Assembly: GCA_907163375.1 (NCBI GenBank)
Contig: CAJQUW010005326.1
Span: forward strand, 1-64,000
DNA from: Prostheceraeus crozeri
Lineage: Eukaryota > Platyhelminthes > Polycladida > Euryleptidae
DNA: 64,000 bases
Direction: 5' to 3'
The stretch's first letter is position 1. Each line of letters begins with the position of its first letter. A program made the position numbers and the translations under genes. This document shows positions 10,744-21,348 of this stretch, piece after piece. The notes under the pieces were generated by a model. The model was not told the DNA's origin. It was given only the letters and a program-made list of their open reading frames with translations, and searched no databases.

Positions 10744-11376
10744 ATGGAAGAAACAAAAGTGGATGAAACAAAAGTGGAAGAAACCGCAAGAATATATCCT
10801 TCGTTATCACAGTTAAAAATAAGTGAATTGAATAAAGAAAAACACAAAGATAGAGTTAGGTATATGAAAGATAAGGAATCTCAATTATTATTAAGATTAG
10901 AGCATTATAAAAAATTAAGAAGGAGATGGACTAATGTTAAGAATGTAACACAAGGAATTGGCATATTCTTAACAATAAGTTTAGGTGCTTTAACAATTGT
11001 TATATCTTCAGGTGTTTTAGTAATTCCAGTAGTTGCTACAGCTTTAACAGGTACGGGTGTTTTTGCAACTTCACTTGTTACAATGTTAGATAAATCTTTA
11101 ATAACTAAGAAACGAAAATCATTAAAAACTAAGCATTTACATATTAAAGAAGTCTATGATAAACTACATTACTACTTTCAAAGAGTATGTGATGATAATG
11201 TTATTACGTTAGATGAGATTGAAAAATTTGATCAAATAGCTAATGAAGTAAATCAAATATCATTTCAATTACAGTCAGAAAAAGTTGATGATAAGAATAA
11301 ACAGGATGGCAAAATTTTGAGTGATGGTAAAATTTCTAATGAAGAAAATGACAAAATTTTTTTAGAAGAGCTTTAA
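10744..11376 (+). CDS. Two-TM hypothetical protein of animal Polintons
   Basis: The frame of 210 codons starts with ATG in the context aaaaATGG. The N-terminus (about 1-20) is acidic with a repeated EETKVDETKVEE. A charged helix (about 30-65) follows, then two adjacent hydrophobic segments (about 70-90 and 92-112) separated by a short turn, and a basic helical tail with the pattern DNVITLDEIEKF near 160. This order resembles SLATT-like two-TM proteins and a protein that I recall as frequent in invertebrate Polintons. Its function is unknown; membrane insertion is likely. The frame is intact, unlike most other genes of the element, and it lies first at the left end in the same direction as the next three genes. 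Confidence 0.6.
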   Translation: MEETKVDETKVEETARIYPSLSQLKISELNKEKHKDRVRYMKDKESQLLLRLEHYKKLRRRWTNVKNVTQGIGIFLTISLGALTIVISSGVLVIPVVATALTGTGVFATSLVTMLDKSLITKKRKSLKTKHLHIKEVYDKLHYYFQRVCDDNVITLDEIEKFDQIANEVNQISFQLQSEKVDDKNKQDGKILSDGKISNEENDKIFLEEL

Positions 11377-11550
11377 GCCAAAATTTAAGCAAAACTTTAT
11401 TAAACAAAACTTTATTAAACAAAACTTAAAACGAGAAACCTTTAAACGAAAAGATGTCAGACAACAAAGGAATAAAAAAATAATTTGTTCAGTAAAATGT
11501 TTTTGCTGTATTCCAATGTTACCACAAAATTCAAATATTATATTTCAAAA

Positions 11551-12363
11551 ATGGATGAAATTAAAGCTGATAATTTTAAAAGAATAAAACAATTAGAAGA
11601 GTTAATAAAACAAAGAAATATTATGAAAGAAAATCATCTTCAACATAGAATGATAAAAGCTGGTATTCAATCTGATATGTTTGAAAAAATGCAGCAAACC
11701 GAGCAAGTAAAAACTGATTTTGAGAAAACTATGAAACCATTTAAAACTCTTGAAAAAGAAAGTACAAATAATGATAAACAAATTGATATAACAGATCCAG
11801 AGCACAAAACTATATTAGATGACTATGGATTACTAGAATCAAACATTAATAAGAAATTACCAAAATCTATGCAATTTGAACATTCTATTTCATTTATAGA
11901 TGGAAAAACAATACCTAGATTTTATCACGGACAAAAAGAAATATTTCCACAACCTTTTCGAGGTTTAATTTTTTCACCAGATAAATCTCCTTTTAATTTA
12001 AATAGAAATTTTGTTGATCTTTTAAGAGGAGCAGATTTAAATAATTATGCTGTAGAAGATCTCATAAAATATAAAGCTATGTTAGATAGAGTTAAAGCAG
12101 GAAAAACTCTTAAACGTCATAGAGAATTAGAAAATTTATTATCAACGGGAGTTAAAGTAGGAAAAGGTTTTAAAACTGAAACAACTGTATTCTTACCAGA
12201 TGATCCACAAGAATTACTAAATAGATTAAATATTTTAATATCTGCAATAAAAGAAGGACATAATTCTAGTTTCAATGAAATTCATGCTATATTGAAAAGA
12301 CTGTTAGAAAAGAAGATTCTAAATGAAGAGAATTATAAAAGTATAACGAACCGAATGTTCTAG
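11551..12363 (+). CDS. Conserved Polinton protein of unknown function, N-terminal coiled coil
   Basis: I prefer the ATG at 11551 (271 codons, context caaaaATGG) to an upstream in-frame start at 11485. Residues 1-60 are a charged coiled coil (FKRIKQLEELIKQRN). A middle part has FEHSISFIDGKTIPRF and FRGLIFSPD, then a stretch with AVEDLIKYKAML, and a helical tail (HAILKRLLEKKILNEENY). Proteins of this general plan often sit next to the penton and ATPase genes in Polintons, but I know of no assigned function. The frame is intact, and a GC palindrome follows one base after the stop codon. Confidence 0.5.
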   Translation: MDEIKADNFKRIKQLEELIKQRNIMKENHLQHRMIKAGIQSDMFEKMQQTEQVKTDFEKTMKPFKTLEKESTNNDKQIDITDPEHKTILDDYGLLESNINKKLPKSMQFEHSISFIDGKTIPRFYHGQKEIFPQPFRGLIFSPDKSPFNLNRNFVDLLRGADLNNYAVEDLIKYKAMLDRVKAGKTLKRHRELENLLSTGVKVGKGFKTETTVFLPDDPQELLNRLNILISAIKEGHNSSFNEIHAILKRLLEKKILNEENYKSITNRMF

Positions 12364-12373
12364 GGCTTCGCCC
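12363..12373. repeat. GC palindrome just after a stop codon
   Basis: The palindrome gggcttcgccc directly follows the TAG stop (12361-12363, overlapping its last base). It could form an RNA hairpin at the 3' end of the preceding gene. Confidence 0.55.
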
Positions 12374-12456
12374 GTAGCTGAAATATGTTGTTGTTTTTAA
12401 TTTTTTATAAAAAAAATTTCATAAAAAAATGTTTATTTAAAATTTTTAGTTAAAAA

Positions 12457-13245
12457 ATGTGTTCAGCAGATTTAGACAAAATTAATAATCATTTAGAAAA
12501 TTTGACAGAGATTTTGGGTTCATCAAAATTCAGTACGACGTTAAAATTTATAACAACTACTTCATCACACACTTGTAATTTAGAACCCATTCTACATTTG
12601 GAACAAAATAAAAATTATCAAATTGCATTGACTAGTTTCTCTACATTTAACACTATTCAAAATGTTATAAAAGATGTGAATGATCAATTTAGATATTCTA
12701 CTGATAAAGGCAAAACATGGAAAATACAAACTTTTCTTCCTGGTTCTTACGAAGTTGAATCAATTTCAAATGAAATTAAGAGACATTTAGGTATACCATT
12801 TAAAGATAATAAACAATTACATTTCGCAGTTGAACCGGCAGTTAATAAAATTTCTCTTACTTTAGACGAAAATCATCAAGTTGATTTTAATCATGATAGA
12901 TCATTGTCAAAGCTATTAGGATTTAATAAACAAACCTATAGTCAAGGTTATCATTTAGGTGAGAAGATTCCAAAAATAACTGAAATAAATTCAACTGTTG
13001 TACATTGTGACATTATTGAAGGAGGATATATAAATGGTAAATTGTCAAATTTAATATTCAGTTTTCCAGCTTTTACTGTACCCATTGGTTAAAGATTAAA
13101 TGTATTTCCCCAAACATAAACATATTTTCCTATTACAAGAAAAACTATTAACAACATTGGCATTAGAATCACTGATGAGAAAGGACAAGAAATAAATTTT
13201 GGAGGTGAAGAGATTATGATAGATCTTTTGGTTCGGGAGGTATAA
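12457..13245 (+). pseudogene. Penton-like single jelly-roll capsid protein with two in-frame stops
   Basis: The main frame runs from ATG at 12457 to TAA at 13090-13092 (211 codons). The same frame continues past it, with a second TAA at 13117-13119, to a stop at 13243-13245. The continuation has the C-terminal strands expected of Polinton penton proteins (NIGIRITDEKGQEINFGG). Earlier landmarks are the LLGFN turn near residue 150 and a VHCDIIEGGYINGK strand. In Polintons this protein probably builds the capsid vertices and pairs with the major capsid protein at 22096. The two stops without any frame change look like point mutations. The final codons fall into the 21-bp hairpin repeats at 13231. 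Confidence 0.7.
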
Positions 13246-13314
13246 ACTCCCGTTCGGGAGGTATAAACTCCCGTTCAAGAGGTATAAACTCCCGTTCGGG
13301 AGGTATAAACTCCC
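13231..13314. repeat. Four tandem 21-bp hairpin repeats
   Basis: Copies start at 13231, 13252, 13273 and 13294. Each reads gttcgggaggtataaactccc with small changes (gttcaagag in the third), and each can fold as a GGGAG stem, a gtataaa loop and a CTCCC stem. They lie between the penton and ATPase genes and overlap the end of the penton frame. A role in transcript ending or as binding sites is possible but not shown. Confidence 0.85.
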
Positions 13315-13388
13315 ACGCGAAGCTAGAAAAGTTTAATTTTCTTCTTCTTCTTTAAAAATAAAATAAAAATAAATTTTTTTATTAAAAA

Positions 13389-14154
13389 ATGAGTGAAGTA
13401 CTACCATTAAATAAAAAAACTCAAATTTAATCATCATCCAAATTTATCTAATAAAGTTTTGTCAGTTATTTGCGGAAGATCAGGTTGTGGAAAAACATAT
13501 CTATTATTTAAAATTTTAACGACTCCAAATTTTATGGATTATAACAATCTTATAATTTATACAACAACAGCAGAACAACCCGTCTATCAATTTTTAAAGT
13601 ATGGATTTGAAAATAATCTTAAAAAAACAGCAATTGCTTCATTATTCAAAGAATATGAAAAATCTGAAGATGAAGAAGAAATAAGTTCGTGGTGTGAAGA
13701 AGCAGCAAAAAATAATCAGTTAGTTGAATCCAATAAAAATAAGCATATAAAGATACAATTAATAGATGATAGTGGTAATATGCAAGATCCTAGTAAACTA
13801 GATAAAACAATGAAACATTGTGTAATATTTGATGATTGTGTTAATGACAGAAATCAGTCAGTTCAGAGAAATTATTTCACAAGAGGTAGACATAACAACT
13901 GTAGTGTTTTTTATTTAACACAAAGTATGTATTCATTAGACGGAAGTGTTATTAGAAAGAATGCAAATATATTTATACTATTTGAAATAAATGCAAGAAA
14001 CTTAAGTGATTTGTTAAGAGATTTATGTGTAAGAAATAAAGATGAATTTAAACAATCGTGTAACAATGCTTGGTCAAAAGATTATGGATTTATCACAATT
14101 AATATTGATAAAAAAATTCATGATAGAGTTATAGAACATTTGTTTACCGAGTGA
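13389..14154 (+). pseudogene. A32/FtsK-like DNA packaging ATPase, frameshift near the N-terminus
   Basis: The Walker A motif GRSGCGKT is encoded at about 13474-13497 and the Walker B strand HCVIFDDC at about 13816-13839. A later stretch (RGRHNNCSVFYLTQS) fits the sensor motif of A32-like packaging ATPases, which pump viral DNA into the capsid. The open frame has no ATG at its start: it is open from 13411 but begins before the P-loop without one. The likely start ATG at 13389 (context aaaaaATGAG) lies in another frame, which stops at 13428-13430. A one-base change in the A-rich run near 13412-13425 would explain this. The rest is 232 codons without a stop. It converges on the polymerase gene. 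Confidence 0.75.
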
Positions 14155-16797
14155 TAAAAAAATATACAAATATAGTGTTATAATATTTTTTTTTATTTTA
14201 TGTATATATCAAATTTGACTATCTTAGAAATTAGAAAATTAAAAAGGTGAAGTAGTTATTCCATCAGGTAAATTTTTCTTTTATCATCAAATGGATCTAA
14301 TGCTAATTTATGTTCTTCTTTTAAATACATTTTATGTTTTTTTGAATTAAGTCTATAAATTACATGCTGTTTTTATTTCATTATTAAATAATACATTTTT
14401 ATAATCTTGAAATGTTATTTGATTAGCCACTGATGCCTTTGAAATTCCTTTTGATGTTTTATGTGTTTTAATATTATTAGTTGTGTTATAACAGTAACAT
14501 TTAGATTTTAAAAATATAGCTTCTGTTATGAAATCTTCATTTCCTTCTAGTTCATCTTTTACTTTACATAATTCTGAAGGATGAATGATATCTTTTATTT
14601 TATTAATTTCTTCATCAAGTGAAGAATTATACGGTATTGTTAATTCTAAGAAAACAGAATCGGTATCTGTAAAGTGTAATTTATAGTTTTTGCCATAAGC
14701 AGGTGCTAAATAATCATATATAAATCTATACATAAATGGTTTAGCTAATTCTAATATAGTGAATCCTATAATATTAGACTTATCATGTTTTACGCTGATT
14801 CGACGTAAATGTACAGCACATAGTTCATCACTAAATCTAGTAGTTCTTTTATATGTAGGTTTCCTTGTTAAATTTTGAAACCTATCTTTATTATAAACTA
14901 TTTCAATATTTTGTCTATTATGCACATTTTCTAAAGTCTTACCATAAAATGCATTATTCATTAATTTGAAGAACACGTTTCCAAAATCATCTTTATTTCT
15001 TTTAGCTATTTTACGTTTTTCAATATTGAACTCTATATAATCTTTTAACCACCTAGATTTTCTATACACTAGCTTCCGGTGAATTTTTGTGAGAATCATT
15101 CCATGATCTAAATACCAATCTAGCATTCTTCCTTCAACAAAATACTTTCCTTTATTGCTTTGTGTTAACATAAGGTTTTTTGTTGGTCTGTATTTCTTAG
15201 GAATTATAGATTTTTGATAATCTGAAAATCTTCTATATTGGGAATTTTGTTTTCGGGACAGAAAGGAAAATATTTTGTTTTATCTTTTATTTCATCAGGG
15301 TATACTAAATCAACTTCATATATATAACCATGATTATAATTTCCATCATATGTTTTTTGATAATCAAGAATATTACACCATTCCATCTCACCTGTTGGTA
15401 ATTCTTGTATCATGCAAGAAGAATATAAGCTATTAAAATCATAATATAACAAATAGTTTTCTCTCATGAATTCATCAATTGCATTTTCACGTTCTACTCC
15501 TTCTCGTTTCGTTCGAAAAATTTCTAATATTTTTTCTTTTTCTTCTGGAGATAAAGGTTTCATTATTCCATATTCTTGTGGATTTACTTTCTTATTGTAA
15601 CACTGTACATAGCGATTACCTAAAACTGATGAAACTCCACCTCTAATTCCAGATTCAAAAAATAATAATTTATCATATGTATTTTCTTTATAATGTTTAA
15701 GTTTGACGGACTTTGTCCTAGAGCCATCGGCTTGAACACCAGTATGTTTTAATCCTGCTAACCATGTTAAACCTGGTGTAGAATAAAAATAACATGGATC
15801 TATTCCATAATATTCTAAACACATGTCACGAAAGTTTTCAAAAAGATCGGCTAGTATTAGCACATCTATCTGAAGATATTTCATTGTATAATCATACATT
15901 GTTCTACAATTTAACTCTCTCCAATTTTTTCAGCTTCTGCATAATCTTCTTCAGATAATTGTGATTGTTTTAATGTTGATTTAAATTTATTTATTGGAGG
16001 AAGTTGTTTTTCTTCCATAATTTTATTCACAGAATTAAAATCAGTCTTCGACTGTGAACCACAGGTTTTATCTCCAGTTATGTACTCATACGGAAATATT
16101 CCTTTTAAAGGTTTAAAATTATATTTATTTAATATTTTACATTGTTCAGATTTCAAAGTTTTTCCCATAACATCTAATGAATAAGGAGTAAAAAATCTAA
16201 GTGCATCTAAAATTCTAATACAACCTAATTGCATTGAAAAATATTCTTCTTCTGTTTTACATAGTACATTTATTTGTTGTTGTTGTAATTTTTCAGATGA
16301 AAATAAATCTTTCATTATTAAATGGAAATCATATTTAGAACCGTTATAGAAATATAAAGGAACAAAGTTATATTTAAATTTATTAGCATTAAGATTACAA
16401 GAATTATGTGCTGCACCTCTATATAATCCATTTAGATGATCATGATCTTTTACCTTATTAAGATATCTACCTCTGCCATTTTTATAATTTTTTGTAAATT
16501 CTTTTCCCAGTAATAACAATTTGTTTCATTAACAAAATTAATTTTTTCTTCATCCGTTAATGGCATCATTGGTATATTTGTTTCAAGCAATTGAGAAAAA
16601 CGTCCTTGTAATTCTTCTACTTTCTTTGTAAAAATTTCTGAACTATCTTCACCATAATATTGATAATATTCTGATTTAAATAATTCAGGATAATTTGAAT
16701 GAATGTACATTCCCCAACATAATGGTTTTTGTTCAAATAAATATTTTTCTTTACTTTGTTCAGCTGCACTTTTTTCATAATTATCATTTTCAGAATC

Positions 16798-16828
16798 GGG
16801 CGAAGCCCTGGAAGACATCTCCGATGTC
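16798..16828. repeat. Double GC hairpin inside the polymerase gene
   Basis: The palindromes gggcgaagccc (16798-16808) and gacatctccgatgtc (16814-16828) are separated by five bases. On the minus strand they are read in frame as TSEMSSRASPDS in the linker after the Exo I motif. Confidence 0.7.
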
Positions 16829-18372
16829 CCGTGATTTTGTGTCATATTAACATTATATGCTTCAAAATCACAATAAATAGTAAAGGGTACTTTATTTTTG
16901 AAATACCATTTATTGTATTCTAAATAATCATCTTCAGGAAAAGTATTTTCAACTGCTTCGTTTTGTTGACAATTCTCCAAATGTCTATTCATTTCTTCTT
17001 TAGTTCTAAAACTTGTCATACATTGAAGACAAGGAAAATTTGTATTATCTGAAGTTTTTGTAAATATAGAAACGTCTTTACACAATATAAAATGACCCTG
17101 ATAATATAAAATATTCGCTTGTGCTGGTTGCTTTGTTTGTTTTAATTTTTCAAATTTATCTTTATATATTTCATGTGTTTCATCAATTTGTCTTTGTAAA
17201 TCTTTTTCAGACTGTTGATAATTTTGATTGAATATTTCAGCTGTTGTTCATATTCATTATTATATTGTTCTTTATATTGTTGTTGACATTTTTTAAACAT
17301 TCATTTAATTCTTTATTTTCTTCATTATTTAATTCTTTATTGTCTTTATTTAATTCTTGAATCGTTTCTATCTTATTTTGATATTTATGGCCATATTCTT
17401 GTACTAATATTTTTGTTTGTTGTTGATAATCTGTTTTACATTTTTGTAAAATTTCATTTAAATTTTGTAATTTTTGTTGATATTCTAAAGATAAAGATAA
17501 ATAATCGGAATCATAATCATAATTATAATTACGTCCTTTATAATTATTATGATTAATCATTATTGGTGATAGTGTTTTAACAATTTGAAATTTTTCAGTA
17601 CATATTATATTTCCTTGGTAAAAAATATTATGATGCATGTAATTTCCTTTATCATTATATACTATTTCTGATTGACATAAATTTTTATTATTCAAATAAA
17701 TTTTTTTTGAATCTGAGTAAAGTGGAGTAATTTTACCAATAGAAACATAATTCACATTTAATTCAAAAACATTAAATTTTTATTCTTTTTATGAAACTTT
17801 TTTAACCTATTATAATCATATGGAAATTCATGTAAGCCATCAGAAAGATCAAATTCATTTATGTATTCTTCTTTATTGTAATGACTTAGTCTTTCTTTAT
17901 GATATTCTGCAGGATGTAAATGTGCTATAATACTCCACAGAAAACAATAATCATCTTCATTTTTTATGTTGATTATTTGTGGTGAACTTAAAGGTAAAGA
18001 AACATAACTACCACCAGTATTATTTTTATTTTTATCAATTACTATTTTCTTAGATAGTGTTTTAACAAATCTCCAACCAGATTCACGTAATTGGGCTTCA
18101 ATTATACAATTTTCTAATTTAAGTATCATCGATTCAAGTATGGGTTGTATATCATTTACATTATGAATTTCTTGTGAATTTGTAAAATGTCCTTGTATTA
18201 TTTCTTCAGGAATTCCATCAGGTCCATTTTTTGTATAAAGTACTTCTACATTCATATAACATTTGAAAGATTTCTTAAATATATTATAAAAGTTAGCTAG
18301 AATATCAGAAAAAGTTTCATCGGTTTCATTATGTTCAACCGATTCATTAAATAAATATTTTTTATCTGTTAT

Positions 18373-18396
18373 GGGCGAAGCCCTAGCACCGTCGGT
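18373..18396. repeat. Double GC hairpin inside the polymerase N-terminal part
   Basis: The palindrome gggcgaagccc (18373-18383) is followed by accgtcggt (18388-18396) and by two further ttcggttcg-type words. On the minus strand they are read in frame as RTDGARASP, in an acidic low-complexity stretch. Confidence 0.7.
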
Positions 18397-18914
18397 TCGT
18401 TCGGCTTCATCGGTTCGTTCAGCTTCATATGTTTTTTTAATTTCGTTTAATTCATCTATTTCGTTAAATTCATCAGTATCGCTAAATAAATATCTTCCAT
18501 CTGGTATGGTCTCATCTTCACTATTAAAAACTTTTTTATATTCCGAATGTGAATAATCATCAAACATTTTTTTAACTAATGTATCAGTAGGTAATGTTTC
18601 TAGATAGTTTATATAATTATTTGATTTTAATATATTTCCTTCATCAACTCGATCTACATTTTGTAAATGCAATTTAATATCTAAATGAGATTGATAACTT
18701 CTTTTTGTTTGCAACTTTTTTTACATAAGTTACAATAAAACTTGGTATTTTCCATTTTTTATAAAGAAAAAATTGTGTTTTAATTTTAGATATAAACATT
18801 CTAATATCAAGGTCTTGAGAGTTATTTTATATTATTATATATTTCACGTTCTTAAGTTATTTTATTTTCTTTATCACATTAAGTTTTATCACATAACGTT
18901 TTATCAAAAGATAA

Positions 18915-20297
18915 TTAAAATTTATTTTCACAAACTATTGATTCTTCATCATCAACAATTGATTCTTCATCATCATAATAAATTGTTTCTTCAACATCAT
19001 AAATTACACTTTTTGGTATAGGATGCCATTCCCTGATAGGATACCATTCTCTTATTGGAATATCTAACTCTAAATTACATTTTTTATCTGATAATAATAT
19101 AATAGAGAAAAATATTGGTCTTTGATCTCTTTTGGAAAATTTAATAACACCACCATAATCTGAATCACTTTTAGTTTTTATTAAAGATGATAAAATTTTT
19201 AATTGATTAGATGTAAATCCTAATTTAAATTTTGTAGACCCGACACATAGTTGTCTAACAGTATCTTCAACTATACCATCATTATTATTTTCAATTGTAA
19301 GAAAATGAAATTTAGATAAATTTTGATTATATGTAGTATTAATATCATGTACACGTACATCAGTATGAGATATAAATTTTTCTTCACTTAGATTTTTATA
19401 ATTACTAATATTTTTATAATCTTTTTTACCATTTACACCATTTTCAGATGTTTCAAAATCATCATTTATATTATCATCATCTATATTATCATCATCAACA
19501 TTATTATTATAAGATTCTTTAAGATCGGGCAAAGCCCTAGAACCTTCGGTTCGTTTATTATGATTATGATTATGGTCATTGTTAATAGTATAAGGTATAG
19601 TCCACATATAAATTTTTTCTTGTTGGGCCAAACCATTTATATTGGATTTTGATAATTTAATATTTAAATTTGAATATAATCCTATATAAGTATCATCATC
19701 ATATCTTTGCGGCATTTCTAATGTTTCTTGTTTATATATTGTATCTCTATAATAAACTTGGCATAATAATTCTTCATTATGTTTTTTACTCTCCATGTGA
19801 ATGTTATATTGATTTTGATCGTCAACAAATAATCTTATTTTTTCTTTGGAAAAAGATTTTAATTTTTTAACTAATTCTCTAATATTGATATAATTAATAA
19901 TTTTATTTTCTATCCAATCAGTATTACTAATTGGTAACACTGCTCTAATAAATGCATAAACATTATTATGACCTATTATAACCATATTTTCTTTATTTAA
20001 TTCTACATAAGCTACATCATTATATTTGCTCACAATCTCCATAAATTTTATAAATGGAACCCCCGGAAATAAACAATAGTTAGTTTCTATAGAAGGTAAA
20101 CCTTTAGTCTGTTCTCTAAGTATTTCGGCTTGTAATTCAAACAAAAGATTTACATCTATACATGGATTTGTAATAGTATTATTATTATTATTATTATTAT
20201 TATCAAAACATATATTTTCGAATCCCGTTGATCTCGTCGAATAAGAAGAACAGGATGATGCGGGGGAATATAATTTTTTTAAATTTGCTTTTTCCAT
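18915..20297 (-). CDS. Unknown acidic 460-aa Polinton protein
   Basis: This is an intact frame from an ATG at 20297 (context aaaaATGG) to 18915. The N-terminus is Ser-rich (SPASSCSSYSTR) with an eight-Asn run. Residues about 45-230 look globular with alternating strands (VAYVELNKENMVIIGHN, IRELVKKLKSF). A highly charged, Asn/Asp-rich insert follows, then a second globular part (about 335-420), and an acidic, Glu/Asp/Tyr-rich C-terminus with the duplicated phrase DEESIV. I do not recognise the family. Two similar halves could suggest a clamp-like fold, which is speculative. It is divergent from the fiber-like gene and upstream of the polymerase in the same direction, so a replication role is possible. 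Confidence 0.5.
   Translation of the reverse strand: MEKANLKKLYSPASSCSSYSTRSTGFENICFDNNNNNNNNTITNPCIDVNLLFELQAEILREQTKGLPSIETNYCLFPGVPFIKFMEIVSKYNDVAYVELNKENMVIIGHNNVYAFIRAVLPISNTDWIENKIINYINIRELVKKLKSFSKEKIRLFVDDQNQYNIHMESKKHNEELLCQVYYRDTIYKQETLEMPQRYDDDTYIGLYSNLNIKLSKSNINGLAQQEKIYMWTIPYTINNDHNHNHNKRTEGSRALPDLKESYNNNVDDDNIDDDNINDDFETSENGVNGKKDYKNISNYKNLSEEKFISHTDVRVHDINTTYNQNLSKFHFLTIENNNDGIVEDTVRQLCVGSTKFKLGFTSNQLKILSSLIKTKSDSDYGGVIKFSKRDQRPIFFSIILLSDKKCNLELDIPIREWYPIREWHPIPKSVIYDVEETIYYDDEESIVDDEESIVCENKF
19527..19551. repeat. Double GC hairpin inside the unknown 460-aa gene
   Basis: The palindromes gggcaaagccc (19527-19537) and aaccttcggtt (19541-19551) are separated by tag. The minus strand reads them in frame as RTEGSRALP, within the Asn/Asp-rich insert of the protein. 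Confidence 0.75.
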
Positions 20298-20719
20298 TTT
20301 TTTATTTTTATTAGAAAAAATTTATTTTTTTATTGTTAAAAAATGATGTTACCAAATGTTGGTGGAGGTGCATATATCCCGAATAATCGTGAATTAGAAA
20401 TAGAAATAGAAAATTATATCATGAAAACTGGAGATGTTTTATCTGGTCCATTGCATCTTTCTATTCTTCCGCAACAAAATACAGAGTTAACAAATAAACA
20501 ATATGTTGATACACAAATCAATGATTTAAAAGAAAAAAATATAAACGATGTTTTGGTTCCACTGATGAATGAATTAAAGTTGCTTAAACTTAATGACAAA
20601 TCATAAAACGAAAAATTATTAAAACTTGATAAAAAGGATAGAGAGCTAATGCAGATTGGAAGCATTGGAGCAGATTGGAAGATTGGAAGCATCATCCTGT
20701 TCTTCTTATTCGACGAGAT
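20231..20719. repeat. Perfect 31-bp inverted repeat around a divergent gene pair
   Basis: The bases at 20231-20261 are the exact reverse complement of 20689-20719. The left copy codes for the Ser-rich N-terminus of the 460-aa protein (minus). The right copy lies in the fiber-like gene (plus), next to several attggaag words, exactly where its reading frame changes. Confidence 0.9.
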
Positions 20720-21292
20720 ATAGCAAAACTTTTTAAAAAGATTTCAGAACAACCAAGAATTTTAATATTACTTTCTTTAAATTTAAAATCTGCTGTAATT
20801 AAAAATAAACATCAGATACAACTATTGAAAGAACAATTAGAAGATGAAATAGAAAATCTACCTGAAAGAATTAAAAAAAATTTAAAGCAGTTACAAACTA
20901 CATTCCAAAAAAGTGTTGATGAATTGAGTTCTAAAATTACTCAACAAATGAAAAAGATGAATAGAATAATAAATGAAGTAAACTCGCTTAATCAAAAAGT
21001 TGATAAAATGAAAACTCTTAAAATCAATTTAGAAAATGAATTAAAGAAAAATTTACAAGAAAACTCTAAAGAAAATAAAGAACAGTTAGATTCTGTTAAA
21101 AGACAACTAGATGTTCTGAAAATTAAGTTAAATGCTCTTAAAACGGCGTTGAAGATGAATCAGGAGAAAATGGAAGGTAATAGAAAAGAAATTAAAGTAC
21201 ATCACACGCTACTTGACGCAATAGATAAAGTGCAAAAGAAAATTAATAAAGTTATCACGAAGTTGTTGACCATTCACAAACGTAAATCTTGA
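20343..21292 (+). pseudogene. Fiber-like protein: phage-tail-fiber type motif and long coiled coil, broken
   Basis: The segment 20343-20606 (87 codons, ATG in context aaaaATGA) has MKTGDVLSGPLHL followed by NKQYVDTQINDLK. This matches the G.L.GPL...P....A.NKQYVD pattern of phage tail-fiber repeats. After a TAA at 20604-20606 the same frame continues as charged helix up to about 20690. A different frame, open from 20642 to 21292 but without an ATG, then codes for about 190 residues of heptad-rich coiled coil (KSVDELSSKITQQMKK, ENELKKNLQENSKEN). The whole reads as a trimeric-fiber-like stalk, presumably a virion attachment fiber. Function is inferred from composition and motif only. Confidence 0.5.
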
Positions 21293-21321
21293 TCGACGAA
21301 GTCTTGGGTTTCTAACCTATC

Positions 21322-21348
21322 GGAGCGAAGCTCCTCGAGGCTTTAGCC
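21322..21348. repeat. Double GC hairpin after the fiber-like gene
   Basis: The palindromes ggagcgaagctcc (21322-21334) and ggctttagcc (21339-21348) are separated by tcga and lie in the intergenic region. Confidence 0.7.

Larger units (their letters stand above)
14235..18755 (-). pseudogene. Polinton protein-primed family B DNA polymerase, broken into about seven frame segments
   Basis: The segments run from a probable start at 18755 through 18714-17758, 17755-17237, 17235-16450, 16519-15911, 15899-15204 and 15171-14353 to a short tail ending near 14235. Landmarks in order are a C2H2 finger at the N-terminus (CNLCKK, then HLDIKLH after a frame change in an A run), a conserved N-terminal domain (SGWRFVKTL, NIKNEDDYCFLWSIIAHLHP), a long coiled-coil insert, a second C2H2 finger (CLQCMTSF, HLENC), Exo I FTIYCDFEA (16886-16861), Exo II FYNGSKYDFH, motif A YYDFNSLYSS (15447-15421), motif B NNAFYGKT (14958-14935) and motif C FTDTDS (14673-14656). 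Replication is from a terminal protein primer in this family. All catalytic motifs survive, so the decay is recent. Two GC-hairpin insertions fall in poorly conserved parts. Confidence 0.85.

Noticed and set aside
13231-13314. CRISPR-like array
   Set aside because: The 21-bp units are contiguous, without unique spacers, in animal DNA.
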